From assembly GCA_934216505.1 (NCBI GenBank), contig CAKQBW010000016.1, positions 1 through 24,448 on the forward strand: a stretch of 24,448 nt of DNA, given 5' to 3'. Shown one piece after another: positions 13,814 through 21,915 of the stretch (positions are counted from its first letter, which is position 1; each line of letters opens with the position of its first letter). Below the pieces are notes generated by a model that saw nothing but the letters and a program-made list of their open reading frames with translations, ran no database searches and was not told the origin of the DNA. The position numbers were made by a program, and so were the translations under genes. This DNA comes from an uncultured Alphaproteobacteria bacterium. GTDB lineage: Bacteria; Pseudomonadota; Alphaproteobacteria; CAAHEQ01; UBA3637.

Positions 13814-16600
13814 ATGAGCGAAGAAATCAAAATTGAAACTGCCCTAACTTCGGGGACAATTCCTTCGGATATTATGCAAACGCCAATTGAAGAAGAAATG
13901 CGTAAATCTTATTTGGATTATGCGATGAGCGTAATTGTCGCACGGGCATTGCCTGATGTGCGTGATGGGTTGAAGCCCGTTCATCGGCGGATTTTGTTTT
14001 CTATGTACGAAAATGGGTATGATTACAATAAACCTTTCCGTAAATCAGCCCGTATCGTTGGGGATGTGATGGGGAAATACCACCCCCATGGCGACAGTTC
14101 CATTTATGAAGCCATGGTCCGTATGGCCCAAGATTTTTCTATGCGCGTGCCTTTGATTAGCCCACAAGGAAACTTTGGGTCTATGGACGGGGATAAGGCC
14201 GCCGCCATGCGTTATACAGAAGCCAGATTGGCCCCTTCGGCCCATTGGTTGTTGGAAGACATTGATAAAGACACTGTGGATTTCATGCCCAACTATGATG
14301 AAACCTGTCAAGAACCCACCGTTTTACCCGCACGCTTTCCCAACATTTTAATCAATGGCTCAGGCGGTATTGCAGTGGGGATGGCCACCAATATGCCCCC
14401 ACACAATATGTCTGAAGTCTTAGGGGCATGCGTGGCACAAATTGACAATCCTGAAATCAGCATTGAAGAATTGATGAGTTATGTTCCTGCCCCTGACTTT
14501 CCCACAGGAGGGGTTATTTTAGGACGTGGCGGCGCGCGCAGTGCTTACCTGACGGGACGGGGGTCTGTCATCATTCGGGGACGTTGTGCGATTGAAGAAA
14601 TCAAAAAAGACAAAACCGCTATCATTGTATCGGAAATCCCCTATCAGGTCAATAAAGCCGAAATGATTATGAAAATTGCCCAACTGGTCAAAGACAAAGT
14701 CATTGATGGCATTACTGATTTACGGGACGAATCTGACCGTCAAGGGGTACGGGTAGTGATTGAATTACGCAAAGATGCTTTCCCTGATGTCGTGTTGAAT
14801 CAACTGTATAAATACACGCCTTTACAATCCAGTTTTGGTATGAATATGTTGGCGTTGAACAACGGTCGCCCCGAGTTGATGAACTTGAAGCAAATTATCG
14901 CTGCCTTTTTGGATTTCCGTGAAGAAGTTGTACGGCGGCGGACGGCCTTTGAACTCAATAAGGCCCGTGATAGAGCCCATGTCTTGGTGGGTTTAGCCAT
15001 TGCGGTGGCCAATTTGGATAAAGTGGTGGAAATGATTAAGACGGCCCCCGATCCCACGGTGGCCAAAAGCCGTTTGATGAATGAGCATTGGGCCGCCAAA
15101 GATGTAGAAAATTTGATTTTGCTGATTGATGAACCGGACCGAAAAGTGGAAAATGGCATTTATATGATGAGTGAGGCGCAAGCCAAAGCCATTTTGGAAT
15201 TAAAACTCAGCCGTTTAACGGGCTTAGAGCGGGATAAAATCCACGAAGAAGTGGGGGATTTGGCGGCTCTCATCAAAGGCTATTTGGATATTTTGTCCAA
15301 CCGTGAAAAGATTTTGGCGATTATTCGTGAAGAATTGTTGGCGGTCAAGGCACAATTCCCTGAAGCCAGACGCACCACAATTGATGATGCCGAATTTGAA
15401 GCCGATATGGAAGATTTAATTCCCCGTGAAGAAATGGTTGTAACCACCACAAATACGGGCTATATCAAACGGGTAAATTTAAATACTTATCGGGCCCAAC
15501 ATCGGGGGGGCAAGGGCCGTGCTGGAATGAGCACCCGTGAAGAAGATACGGTCACAAACTTATTCGTGGCCAACACGCACAGCCCCTTATTGTTCTTTTC
15601 AACCCGAGGCATTGTGTATAAGTTAAAAACCTATCGTTTGCCCGAAGGAACACCTCAAAGTTTGGGAAAAGCCTTAATCAACATTTTGCCCTTACAACAA
15701 AAAGAAACAATTTCTACGATTATGACTTTACCCGAAACAGAAGAAGAATGCGAAAAACTGACCGTCATGTTTGCGACCAGCAAAGGGACGGTCCGCCGCA
15801 ACAAGTTGTCCGATTTTTGGCGGGTCAATCAAAATGGTAAAATTGCCATGAAATTGGACGAAGGGGATAAATTAGTGGGGGTGGCCATTTGTGATGACAC
15901 GCAAGACATTTTGTTATCCGCCAAAAACGGCAAATGCGTACGCTTCCCCGTTGATGATGTACGGGTGTTTGCTTCACGCGCCTCCACAGGGGTACGGGGC
16001 ATGAAGTTGGTCGGTGATGATGAAGTCATGTCTATGTCTGTTTTAAAACACGCCAAAGCCGACATTGAAAAACGGGATGCTTATTTAAAAGAAGCCGCTG
16101 CCCGCAGACGGGCTGAAGGAATTGCCACCGAAGACGACAAAGTGGAAACAGAAACGCAAACCAACACTGTCTTATCGGCCGAAGAATTTGACAAAATGGC
16201 CGCCGAAGAAGAATTCATTTTGACTTTGACTTCTGCGGGCTATGGCAAACGCACCAGTGCCTATGAATATCGGATTACTTCCCGTGGGACGCAAGGAGTG
16301 ACAAACATTAAGACGGACGAAGGCAAACGGGCAGCCCATGTGATTGCCTCTATGCCTGTACAAAAAGACGATGATTTGATGTTGGTCACCGATGGTGGCC
16401 AACTGATTCGCACCCGTATCAACGATATTCGTATTGCGGGACGGGCCACAATGGGGGTGATTGTTTTCCGTTTGGATGGGAAAGAAAAGGTCGTCTCGGC
16501 CACAACGGTCCCTCAAATGGAAGAACCTGAAGAAGTCGTTGAAGAAACAACCACAGGGGAAAATGAAATGATTCAATCCCCTGAAACAACAAAACAATAA
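13814..16600 (+). CDS. gyrA: DNA gyrase subunit A
   Basis: Breakage-reunion subunit of gyrase, introducing negative supercoils with GyrB. The 928 residues start with the conserved YLDYAMSVIVARALPDVRDG, then KPVHRR; the catalytic tyrosine is Tyr134 in AAMRYTEARL. The quinolone-pocket positions equal to E. coli Ser83 and Asp87 are Ser95 and Glu99. After the coiled-coil gate, the C-terminal pinwheel starts with the GyrA-box-like HRGGKGRAGM, which together with the full set of C-terminal blades favours GyrA over ParC. Between blades there is an acidic, Ala- and Thr-rich insert (about 750-795, RRRAEGIATEDDK onward) of the sort common in Alphaproteobacteria, and the protein ends in an acidic tail. 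ATG 13814 has a weak GAAAGCGAG upstream. Two small genes follow after 10 bases. Confidence 0.97.
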   Translation: MSEEIKIETALTSGTIPSDIMQTPIEEEMRKSYLDYAMSVIVARALPDVRDGLKPVHRRILFSMYENGYDYNKPFRKSARIVGDVMGKYHPHGDSSIYEAMVRMAQDFSMRVPLISPQGNFGSMDGDKAAAMRYTEARLAPSAHWLLEDIDKDTVDFMPNYDETCQEPTVLPARFPNILINGSGGIAVGMATNMPPHNMSEVLGACVAQIDNPEISIEELMSYVPAPDFPTGGVILGRGGARSAYLTGRGSVIIRGRCAIEEIKKDKTAIIVSEIPYQVNKAEMIMKIAQLVKDKVIDGITDLRDESDRQGVRVVIELRKDAFPDVVLNQLYKYTPLQSSFGMNMLALNNGRPELMNLKQIIAAFLDFREEVVRRRTAFELNKARDRAHVLVGLAIAVANLDKVVEMIKTAPDPTVAKSRLMNEHWAAKDVENLILLIDEPDRKVENGIYMMSEAQAKAILELKLSRLTGLERDKIHEEVGDLAALIKGYLDILSNREKILAIIREELLAVKAQFPEARRTTIDDAEFEADMEDLIPREEMVVTTTNTGYIKRVNLNTYRAQHRGGKGRAGMSTREEDTVTNLFVANTHSPLLFFSTRGIVYKLKTYRLPEGTPQSLGKALINILPLQQKETISTIMTLPETEEECEKLTVMFATSKGTVRRNKLSDFWRVNQNGKIAMKLDEGDKLVGVAICDDTQDILLSAKNGKCVRFPVDDVRVFASRASTGVRGMKLVGDDEVMSMSVLKHAKADIEKRDAYLKEAAARRRAEGIATEDDKVETETQTNTVLSAEEFDKMAAEEEFILTLTSAGYGKRTSAYEYRITSRGTQGVTNIKTDEGKRAAHVIASMPVQKDDDLMLVTDGGQLIRTRINDIRIAGRATMGVIVFRLDGKEKVVSATTVPQMEEPEEVVEETTTGENEMIQSPETTKQ

Positions 16601-16610
16601 AGGAAAAAAA

Positions 16611-16979
16611 ATGCCAAAAATTCCAAGAACAGAATGGTACACAGCCGCAGGTCGGGGACATGTGGAAACAATCCAGGGCAGCGAAAGAGTTTTAATTTCA
16701 AAACCATGGTACGGGTATAGACAGTCTTTAAAAGGAAAGAGTGAAGAAGAAATCAATGCCATTGTTCAATCTTTAAAGAAAGCAGGGATTGAAAAAATGG
16801 AAATAAAAAAATCCTTGATTAATCACACGGATATCCCTGCGGGCACGCCCTTTTTACAAATATCCGATGGCAAAAGTGTGGCTGTTTTAGAAAGAACTTT
16901 GGCCCAAATGGGAATTGATATTCCCGCCAATCGGTTTGATATTTACAAACAGAACAGTTTTTCCAAAAGGGGCAGATAA
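16611..16979 (+). CDS. Hypothetical protein behind gyrA
   Basis: A 122-residue soluble protein that I do not recognise. It is basic overall and appears mixed alpha/beta: strands near TAAGRGHVETIQGSERVLIS (11-30), a helix in SEEEINAIVQSLKKAGI (44-60), an AGTPFLQISDGKSVAVL strand-turn-helix region (77-93), and a basic end NSFSKRGR. There is no cysteine, signal peptide or membrane segment. An AAAGGAAAAAAA site lies just upstream, 10 bases after the gyrA stop, with no terminator between, so it is probably read through from gyrA. The next gene begins at the base after its stop codon, suggesting the two small products are made together. Confidence 0.7.
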   Translation: MPKIPRTEWYTAAGRGHVETIQGSERVLISKPWYGYRQSLKGKSEEEINAIVQSLKKAGIEKMEIKKSLINHTDIPAGTPFLQISDGKSVAVLERTLAQMGIDIPANRFDIYKQNSFSKRGR

Positions 16980-17180
16980 ATGTGTCCCTGCCCTTTTTGT
17001 GCAACGATTGCGTTTATCGCCCTTTTGTTGCTTCCCTTTAAAAAGCCCCGTGCATGGATAAAAAAGAGGCTTCAAAGGCATCATGCGCATTGTGCTACTT
17101 GTCAAAAAGCAGCCCATGAACAAAGTCCCGACAGGGGAAATTGTTGTTCATGTTCTAAATGCACAAAAAAAAGAAAATAA
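16980..17180 (+). CDS. Cys- and His-rich small membrane protein
   Basis: A 66-residue protein of unknown family. Nine cysteines sit in three groups: 2, 4 and 7 (MCPCPFC); 38 and 41 (HCATC); 55, 56, 58 and 61 (CCSCSKC). Four histidines lie at 34, 35, 37 and 46. A short hydrophobic segment (8-20) follows the first cluster, then a basic stretch KKPRAWIKKRLQR, so the likely topology is an N-terminal helix with the Cys/His part in the cytoplasm. Paired CxxC motifs suggest metal binding (zinc or copper) or a redox role, but this is inference. Its ATG directly follows the preceding TAA (TAAATG), consistent with coupled translation, and a strong terminator follows. Coding status is supported by position and the patterned cysteines. 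Confidence 0.65.
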   Translation: MCPCPFCATIAFIALLLLPFKKPRAWIKKRLQRHHAHCATCQKAAHEQSPDRGNCCSCSKCTKKRK

Positions 17181-17186
17181 ATTTTT

Positions 17187-17215
17187 AAAACCCCGATAGA
17201 AATTTTCGGGGTTTT
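17187..17215. terminator. Strong bidirectional rho-independent terminator
   Basis: AAAACCCCGA (17187-17196) pairs perfectly over 10 bases with TCGGGGTTTT (17206-17215) around a 9-base loop. The A-tract on one side and T-tract on the other let it work on both strands, ending the gyrA-linked plus-strand unit and the minus-strand AsmA-like unit that converge here. Confidence 0.9.
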
Positions 17216-17239
17216 CATGAAATGAACAAAAGTTTTTCC

Positions 17240-20200
17240 TTAAATCAATCCCCCTAAAAAGCCAGGGGTCATTGTTTTCAATAGATGAAAATCAACTTCA
17301 GGTTCACCTAAGGTTCCTTTGACCGAAAAAGGAACATTGATGAGACCACCACCTTCCGTATTTTTAAAAAACCAACCGATTAAAGGGATTTTCCCTGGCA
17401 AACTATTGAGCGCATAAGCAGGGACTAATGAGCCTTGCAAATCCAACTCATTTCCAAAAATCTTTCCTTTAAAAGTCAAACCTAAATTCGTTCCAGAGGC
17501 TTGGCCATTTTGAATGAAAATTTGATTTTGTAAATCAATCAAGACGGGGATTTTGACTTCATCAAAAACAATATCTTTTCCCATGAACGCATCAATAATA
17601 CCCAAAATCGTCAAAGCCTGTGTCATAAATCCAGGGTCCTTTAGATGCAAAGATTCCACATAGATTCTTCCCTGAATATCCCCCGATTCTTTTTGACCCA
17701 AAGTGAGCACAACTTCCCCTTGAGAAATACTGGTTTTAAATCCAAAACTTTCCATTAAATTTCCCAAATCTTTATAGGCCCCTTTAAATTGTTTGGACGC
17801 TTCGTCAAAAACAAAAATCAACGGGTCTTTCAATTCGGCTTGCGCATGAAAAAAATGCCAATCTTTCAAAAGCCGTTGCCCCGAAACTGTCAATTTTTTA
17901 ATCGGATTTTGGACATCAAAAATCACCTTATCCAATTGAATATCCAACAAAACATTACGCACCCCTTTATCATTCAACATTTCACTTTCAAACAAATCTG
18001 TGGGCATAGAAAAAATTTCTGTAGCATTCCAATTTGTGCCATGCAATTTTAAAATAAAATCCTGATCATTTTTTTGATAGAACAAATTTAATTGCGTGTC
18101 AGGCGCTTGAATCACAGGGAAATTCATCTTGATTTCTTTTCCCAAAATAAGATCACCTTGCACCATTAAATCGGCCTTTTTCTTTAAATCCCCTTCCATT
18201 TTAAGGTGCATTATAACATCTTTATCGGCCCTTTTATCAAACTGCGCTTGAACACGAAAATCCTTTCCCCGCTTTTTATCCAAGCCCAAAGGATACAAGT
18301 GAATCAATGCATGGCGACCATCTAAATTCAAGGTACCCTCTAAGCCTCTTTCATCTGAAAACTTTTTGGCCGAAGCCGTTAAAGTTAAATTTCCCGAAAC
18401 AAATTGTTCTGCTTGGGGGTATAAATCCTTTAAATCCTCTGAGGAAAAAGTCCCTGACGCCTGATAGGTAGAAATCAAATTATTTTGGGGCACAAAGTAT
18501 TCCACCCATTCTATCAAAAGGGGTAATTCAAAAATTTCAGCCTGACCTTTGACTTGCATTTTTTGATTATCCAAAACTAACTTTAAACGTCCTTTGTTCA
18601 ATGAAAGAGCCGAGTCATGAAAAACAATTTTTCCGTTCGTAATATCGGCACTTGTTTTCACTTTAACTTCATCGGGTTCACTTTCCGTGTCCAACTCAAA
18701 GAAAAGGTCTGTACTGACCGTGGCTTGCCCCTGCGTCTGTGCCACATCAATGCCATATTCTTGGGTAAATTCCAAAGGTTTAGAAGAAAGCAATTTAAAA
18801 ACATCTTTCACTGCCCCAGACGCTTTTAAATTCACCGTTGCCCAACTGGGGTCAATATCTACATCGGTAAATAAAAGAGTTGTCCCTGCTATCTGTAAAG
18901 AATCCACATGCCCTTTTTCTACCCCGATTTTAACTTTGTCAGGAAATAACTCTACCCGAGCCTGAACATCATGGACAGGGGCCATCGGGGGTAGATAATC
19001 CACCCGCACCCCTTGGGCATAAACATCACCATATAAATCCGTCAATTCATCGCCTTCAAAATAAAGACGAAAATCTGCCTGACTGACCTTGCCTTTAGAT
19101 AAATGCTCTTTCACCCACTCATGCGTACTATGGCCAATATCAGACGGCCAAACTTTGGGAATATCCTCTGTAGGCACTTCCTTGACGGTTGAGGTAAAAT
19201 CCGTTTTAATCTCCTTTAAATTGTGGGTCTTTAAAAACTTATCCAACCCTGTAATAGACGCATTTAAAGTGGCGAAAGTCCCTGATTGCAAAGTCATATA
19301 CGAAGACGCCACTTTTAACAATTGTCCGCCTTGAGTCAAGACGCCATTGATTTCCATTTCCTGAATCGGATAAACATTCGTCAAAGGGGCGGGCAAATTT
19401 AAAGTCCCTTTATCCACAGATTTAATTTGAAAGTTCAACTTATGAATGCCTTTGGCGAGTGAAGACTTTAATTCCACCAAATTGACTTTTCCCTTTAACG
19501 ACAGTTGCACGGGAAAATCCATTCCCTCCAACAACGGGATAAACCGTCCCAAGGGCTTCAGATAAACCGAGGGAAAGCCCACCTTAACATTCAATGTCTT
19601 ATTCAATTTATTCATGGATCCGTCCAACAACAATCGTGTTGTTTGTCCCGCATAGGTCAAATCAGAATTGAAACGAATTTTTTCACGAATTTTAAAATAA
19701 CTGGATAAACTTAAATTCAAATTTTTAAAGACAAATGTTTCGTGGGAGACCGTATCTTGAAAGACAAAATCACCGTCTTGAACATCTATATGCTTAAAGG
19801 ACAAAAGATGCTGAACGATTTTTTTAACTTTCTTTTCCTCTATTAAAAATGTGGCGTCTGAATTTTTTAGGGCCCCTTGTTCAACCTCAGGTAAATTCAT
19901 GGAAAGATATGGCTTTTTTAACAACACGGTACTGGGGACATAATTCAAAGTCAATAAATGCCAAAAATCATAGGCCAATCGAACTTCAGGTACCGACAAA
20001 ACAACGCTATCATCTGGACGCAAGATTTTTAAATCGGATATTTCTAATTGGACCAAGCCTTCTTTTTTTAAATCTGCCCCCAACAACGCTGAGCCTGCCG
20101 CTAAATGATAATCGCTGTCATGAGGCAACAAAATGTTTTCCACTTCCTTTAACAAAAAGCGGGCGTCCATCGGGCTATCGTGTAATAAATACACCCCCAA

Positions 20201-20293
20201 AGAAATCAAAACCACCGCAAAAGCAACCCCTGTTTCAAAGATGCGAAATAAAAGACGACCTGCTTTTTTAAAAAATTTTTTTTTCTTTTTCAC
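17240..20293 (-). CDS. AsmA/YhdP-like envelope protein
   Basis: A 1017-residue protein with a lysine-rich cytosolic start, one membrane helix (about 22-37) and a very long periplasmic part made mainly of alternating hydrophobic beta strands. It resembles the YhdP branch of the AsmA-like family (DUF3971 and the AsmA-like C-terminal domain). The last 100 residues follow the family pattern: GLTFKGKIFGNELDLQGSLVPAYALN, then SLPGKIPLIGWFF, GGGLINVPFSVKG and a TPGFLGGLI end. In E. coli, YhdP helps carry phospholipids to the outer membrane by a bridge-like groove; applying that here is inference. The start is GTG at 20293, just after the permease TAA, with GAAGGA in the right place. Short for a YhdP (about 1270 in E. 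coli) but with a complete C-terminus. Last gene of the minus-strand run. Confidence 0.88.
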   Translation of the reverse strand: MKKKKKFFKKAGRLLFRIFETGVAFAVVLISLGVYLLHDSPMDARFLLKEVENILLPHDSDYHLAAGSALLGADLKKEGLVQLEISDLKILRPDDSVVLSVPEVRLAYDFWHLLTLNYVPSTVLLKKPYLSMNLPEVEQGALKNSDATFLIEEKKVKKIVQHLLSFKHIDVQDGDFVFQDTVSHETFVFKNLNLSLSSYFKIREKIRFNSDLTYAGQTTRLLLDGSMNKLNKTLNVKVGFPSVYLKPLGRFIPLLEGMDFPVQLSLKGKVNLVELKSSLAKGIHKLNFQIKSVDKGTLNLPAPLTNVYPIQEMEINGVLTQGGQLLKVASSYMTLQSGTFATLNASITGLDKFLKTHNLKEIKTDFTSTVKEVPTEDIPKVWPSDIGHSTHEWVKEHLSKGKVSQADFRLYFEGDELTDLYGDVYAQGVRVDYLPPMAPVHDVQARVELFPDKVKIGVEKGHVDSLQIAGTTLLFTDVDIDPSWATVNLKASGAVKDVFKLLSSKPLEFTQEYGIDVAQTQGQATVSTDLFFELDTESEPDEVKVKTSADITNGKIVFHDSALSLNKGRLKLVLDNQKMQVKGQAEIFELPLLIEWVEYFVPQNNLISTYQASGTFSSEDLKDLYPQAEQFVSGNLTLTASAKKFSDERGLEGTLNLDGRHALIHLYPLGLDKKRGKDFRVQAQFDKRADKDVIMHLKMEGDLKKKADLMVQGDLILGKEIKMNFPVIQAPDTQLNLFYQKNDQDFILKLHGTNWNATEIFSMPTDLFESEMLNDKGVRNVLLDIQLDKVIFDVQNPIKKLTVSGQRLLKDWHFFHAQAELKDPLIFVFDEASKQFKGAYKDLGNLMESFGFKTSISQGEVVLTLGQKESGDIQGRIYVESLHLKDPGFMTQALTILGIIDAFMGKDIVFDEVKIPVLIDLQNQIFIQNGQASGTNLGLTFKGKIFGNELDLQGSLVPAYALNSLPGKIPLIGWFFKNTEGGGLINVPFSVKGTLGEPEVDFHLLKTMTPGFLGGLI

Positions 20294-21262
20294 TTAAAAT
20301 CCTTCACCTTTATTTAATATAGCGGAAATCACAAAACAAAGCAACCCCGAAACACAAGGGGACCACACCCAAGAAGCCACCACATATCCCAAAACTTTCA
20401 TTTGTAAGCCTTGCCCCCCTTTGGCCAAAGAAATCCCCACAATTCCCCCTATTAAAGCCGCTGCCGAAGAAATCGGCACCGCCGCCACAAAAGGTAAGTT
20501 CAAGGAAAACAAAAACATTACCAATGCCGTGGAAAGCCCCGTCAGCATCGCTTCCAATGAAGAAAGGGGGAATAGACCTTTTGTCCAAGTCCTGATAACT
20601 TTTCGGGAAGCCGTCCAGGTCCCCCCGAAAATCGCCAAGCCCATACCGCTTAAAATCAATACATGTGCTTCAGGAAAAACAGAAAAAAACGGAACCGTCA
20701 AAACAGACAAGTTATTTTGCCCCAGCGTAAAGGCAATCACACACCCAATCCAAATCAGGTTCAACCGAACAAATAAATCCCTGTACAACAAAGGAATAGG
20801 CTTTTTTTTCAAAAACCAGCGCACTGTTTTAAAAAGCATAAAAGAAAAAAATCCCGCTACCAAAGGGCTAACAAACCAAGCGGCAACAATCGGAAAAATA
20901 GGGGGACTTGGAACTGAAACAGAGGCTCCCCAATTCCACCCAATCAATCCCCCCATACCCAGTTGTGCCAAAGAAACAGGCAACCCTTTCGCCGTCAAAA
21001 AGCAAATCAATCCCGCCAAAACAAGGGAAAAAATAAAAACATGCATGGCTGAGGTAAAGCTCAAAAAAGGCGTCAGAGTACTTTGAATACCCTGCCCGCC
21101 ATAACAGGCCCCCATCAAGATAAACACCCCCATCAACACCGCACAAAAATGTTGGGAAAGGGCCCCTGTTCCAATCGCTGTTCCAAAAACATTCCCCACC
21201 GTATTGCGTCCAAAACTGAACGCCAAAAATAATCCCCCCAAAAGCCACACAAGTATCATCAT
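20294..21262 (-). CDS. PiT-family anion permease with degenerate signatures
   Basis: A 322-residue integral membrane protein with about nine hydrophobic segments and the two-repeat layout of the PiT inorganic phosphate/sulfate transporter family. The fold marks remain: FGTAIGTGAL (26-35), GLPVS (93-97), GGLIGWNW and WFVSPLVAGF. Residues thought to bind substrate and cation are altered. The usual GANDVAN reads GRNTVGN, with Thr21 for Asp; PVSTTH reads PVSLAQ; the second repeat's GANDxxN reads GQNNLSV (181-187); and its PVSTTH counterpart reads PISSAA. Substrate is therefore uncertain: phosphate, sulfate or something else. It overlaps the DUF47 gene by 4 bases (ATGA), a pairing normal for PiT transporters and their regulators, and abuts the AsmA-like start. 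No frameshift is visible. Confidence 0.82.
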   Translation of the reverse strand: MMILVWLLGGLFLAFSFGRNTVGNVFGTAIGTGALSQHFCAVLMGVFILMGACYGGQGIQSTLTPFLSFTSAMHVFIFSLVLAGLICFLTAKGLPVSLAQLGMGGLIGWNWGASVSVPSPPIFPIVAAWFVSPLVAGFFSFMLFKTVRWFLKKKPIPLLYRDLFVRLNLIWIGCVIAFTLGQNNLSVLTVPFFSVFPEAHVLILSGMGLAIFGGTWTASRKVIRTWTKGLFPLSSLEAMLTGLSTALVMFLFSLNLPFVAAVPISSAAALIGGIVGISLAKGGQGLQMKVLGYVVASWVWSPCVSGLLCFVISAILNKGEGF

Positions 21263-21915
21263 AAGGAATGCTTCGCCACAATTACTTTTAATTTATCGGC
21301 ATCATCTTCGGCCATATCCGAAATTTTTTCCAAATTATACACAAACTCTTTTAATTGCAATTGATGGGCCAACGCCATTTTTTTATCTGAAAAAATTTTA
21401 GCCTTCAACGCTATCGCCTGTAAATCCACTTGATGCTCTAATTCATACACATGTTGAATCGGTATATCCACAGATTCACCAGAAAAAAAAGCCTTTGTCG
21501 CACTCACCAACTTCCCCACACAATTCAAATCTGTCTGCATCATTTGTATCAGATAACTGAACAATTTTTTGGGCAGACGGGGCTTTTCTATAGACCACAA
21601 AATAACTTCAGATTCATACTTGTTGATAATTTTATCGCACCCTTCCAATAATTCAATTAAATCAGAGCGCATCCCCGGTAATAACATGTGGTGATACAGG
21701 CTTAGTTCCACTTGACGGCGCAAGGAATCATTTTCGGCTTCCAAAGCACTGATGCGCTCTTTCAGGGCCATGAATTTTTTATCCACCCCATGCATCAGAT
21801 ACCTTTCCAAAGCCTGCATCAACAAAAACCCCGACTGTAAAATGTTCATCAAAAAGACATCCAATTGGTCTTCCACCATGCGTGTTTTTTTGAATAAAAG
21901 ATACTTATTTGCCAT
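21259..21915 (-). CDS. DUF47/PhoU-like PiT accessory protein
   Basis: A 218-residue, almost all-helical protein of the DUF47 (TIGR00153) family, PhoU-like proteins encoded beside PiT transporters and believed to regulate or assist them. The acidic helix motifs that bind metal in PhoU proteins are recognisable: RSDLIELLEGCDKIINKYE (about 99-117) and, near the C-terminus, NLEKISDMAEDDADKLKV (about 193-210). The start ATG lies inside prfB (11-base overlap) with an AAAGGGGAAA ribosome binding site, and the stop overlaps the permease start by ATGA, so translation is coupled on both sides. Compared with the permease, this partner keeps its family motifs well. It acts in the cytoplasm; the effect on transport is not predictable from sequence. 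Confidence 0.88.
   Translation of the reverse strand: MANKYLLFKKTRMVEDQLDVFLMNILQSGFLLMQALERYLMHGVDKKFMALKERISALEAENDSLRRQVELSLYHHMLLPGMRSDLIELLEGCDKIINKYESEVILWSIEKPRLPKKLFSYLIQMMQTDLNCVGKLVSATKAFFSGESVDIPIQHVYELEHQVDLQAIALKAKIFSDKKMALAHQLQLKEFVYNLEKISDMAEDDADKLKVIVAKHSL

Noticed and set aside
14096..14110. Glu99 of GyrA (E. coli Asp87 position) as a quinolone-resistance change
   Set aside because: Glu is natural at this position in several lineages and the Ser83-equivalent is unchanged; no resistance can be claimed.
13814..16600. The gene as parC rather than gyrA
   Set aside because: The 928-residue length, complete C-terminal pinwheel, HRGGKG box and alphaproteobacterial insert and acidic tail fit GyrA better.
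16172..16762. Long minus-strand open frame (196 codons) opposite the gyrA end
   Set aside because: It is antisense to conserved gyrA coding sequence and the following gene, has no Shine-Dalgarno site and its product is an implausible Cys/Phe-rich mixture. A shadow frame.
20421..21086. Plus-strand open frame of 221 codons opposite the PiT gene
   Set aside because: The product is a Lys/Pro/Thr-rich complement of a membrane protein with no recognisable domain, and the opposite strand holds a clear PiT-family gene with overlapping operon starts.
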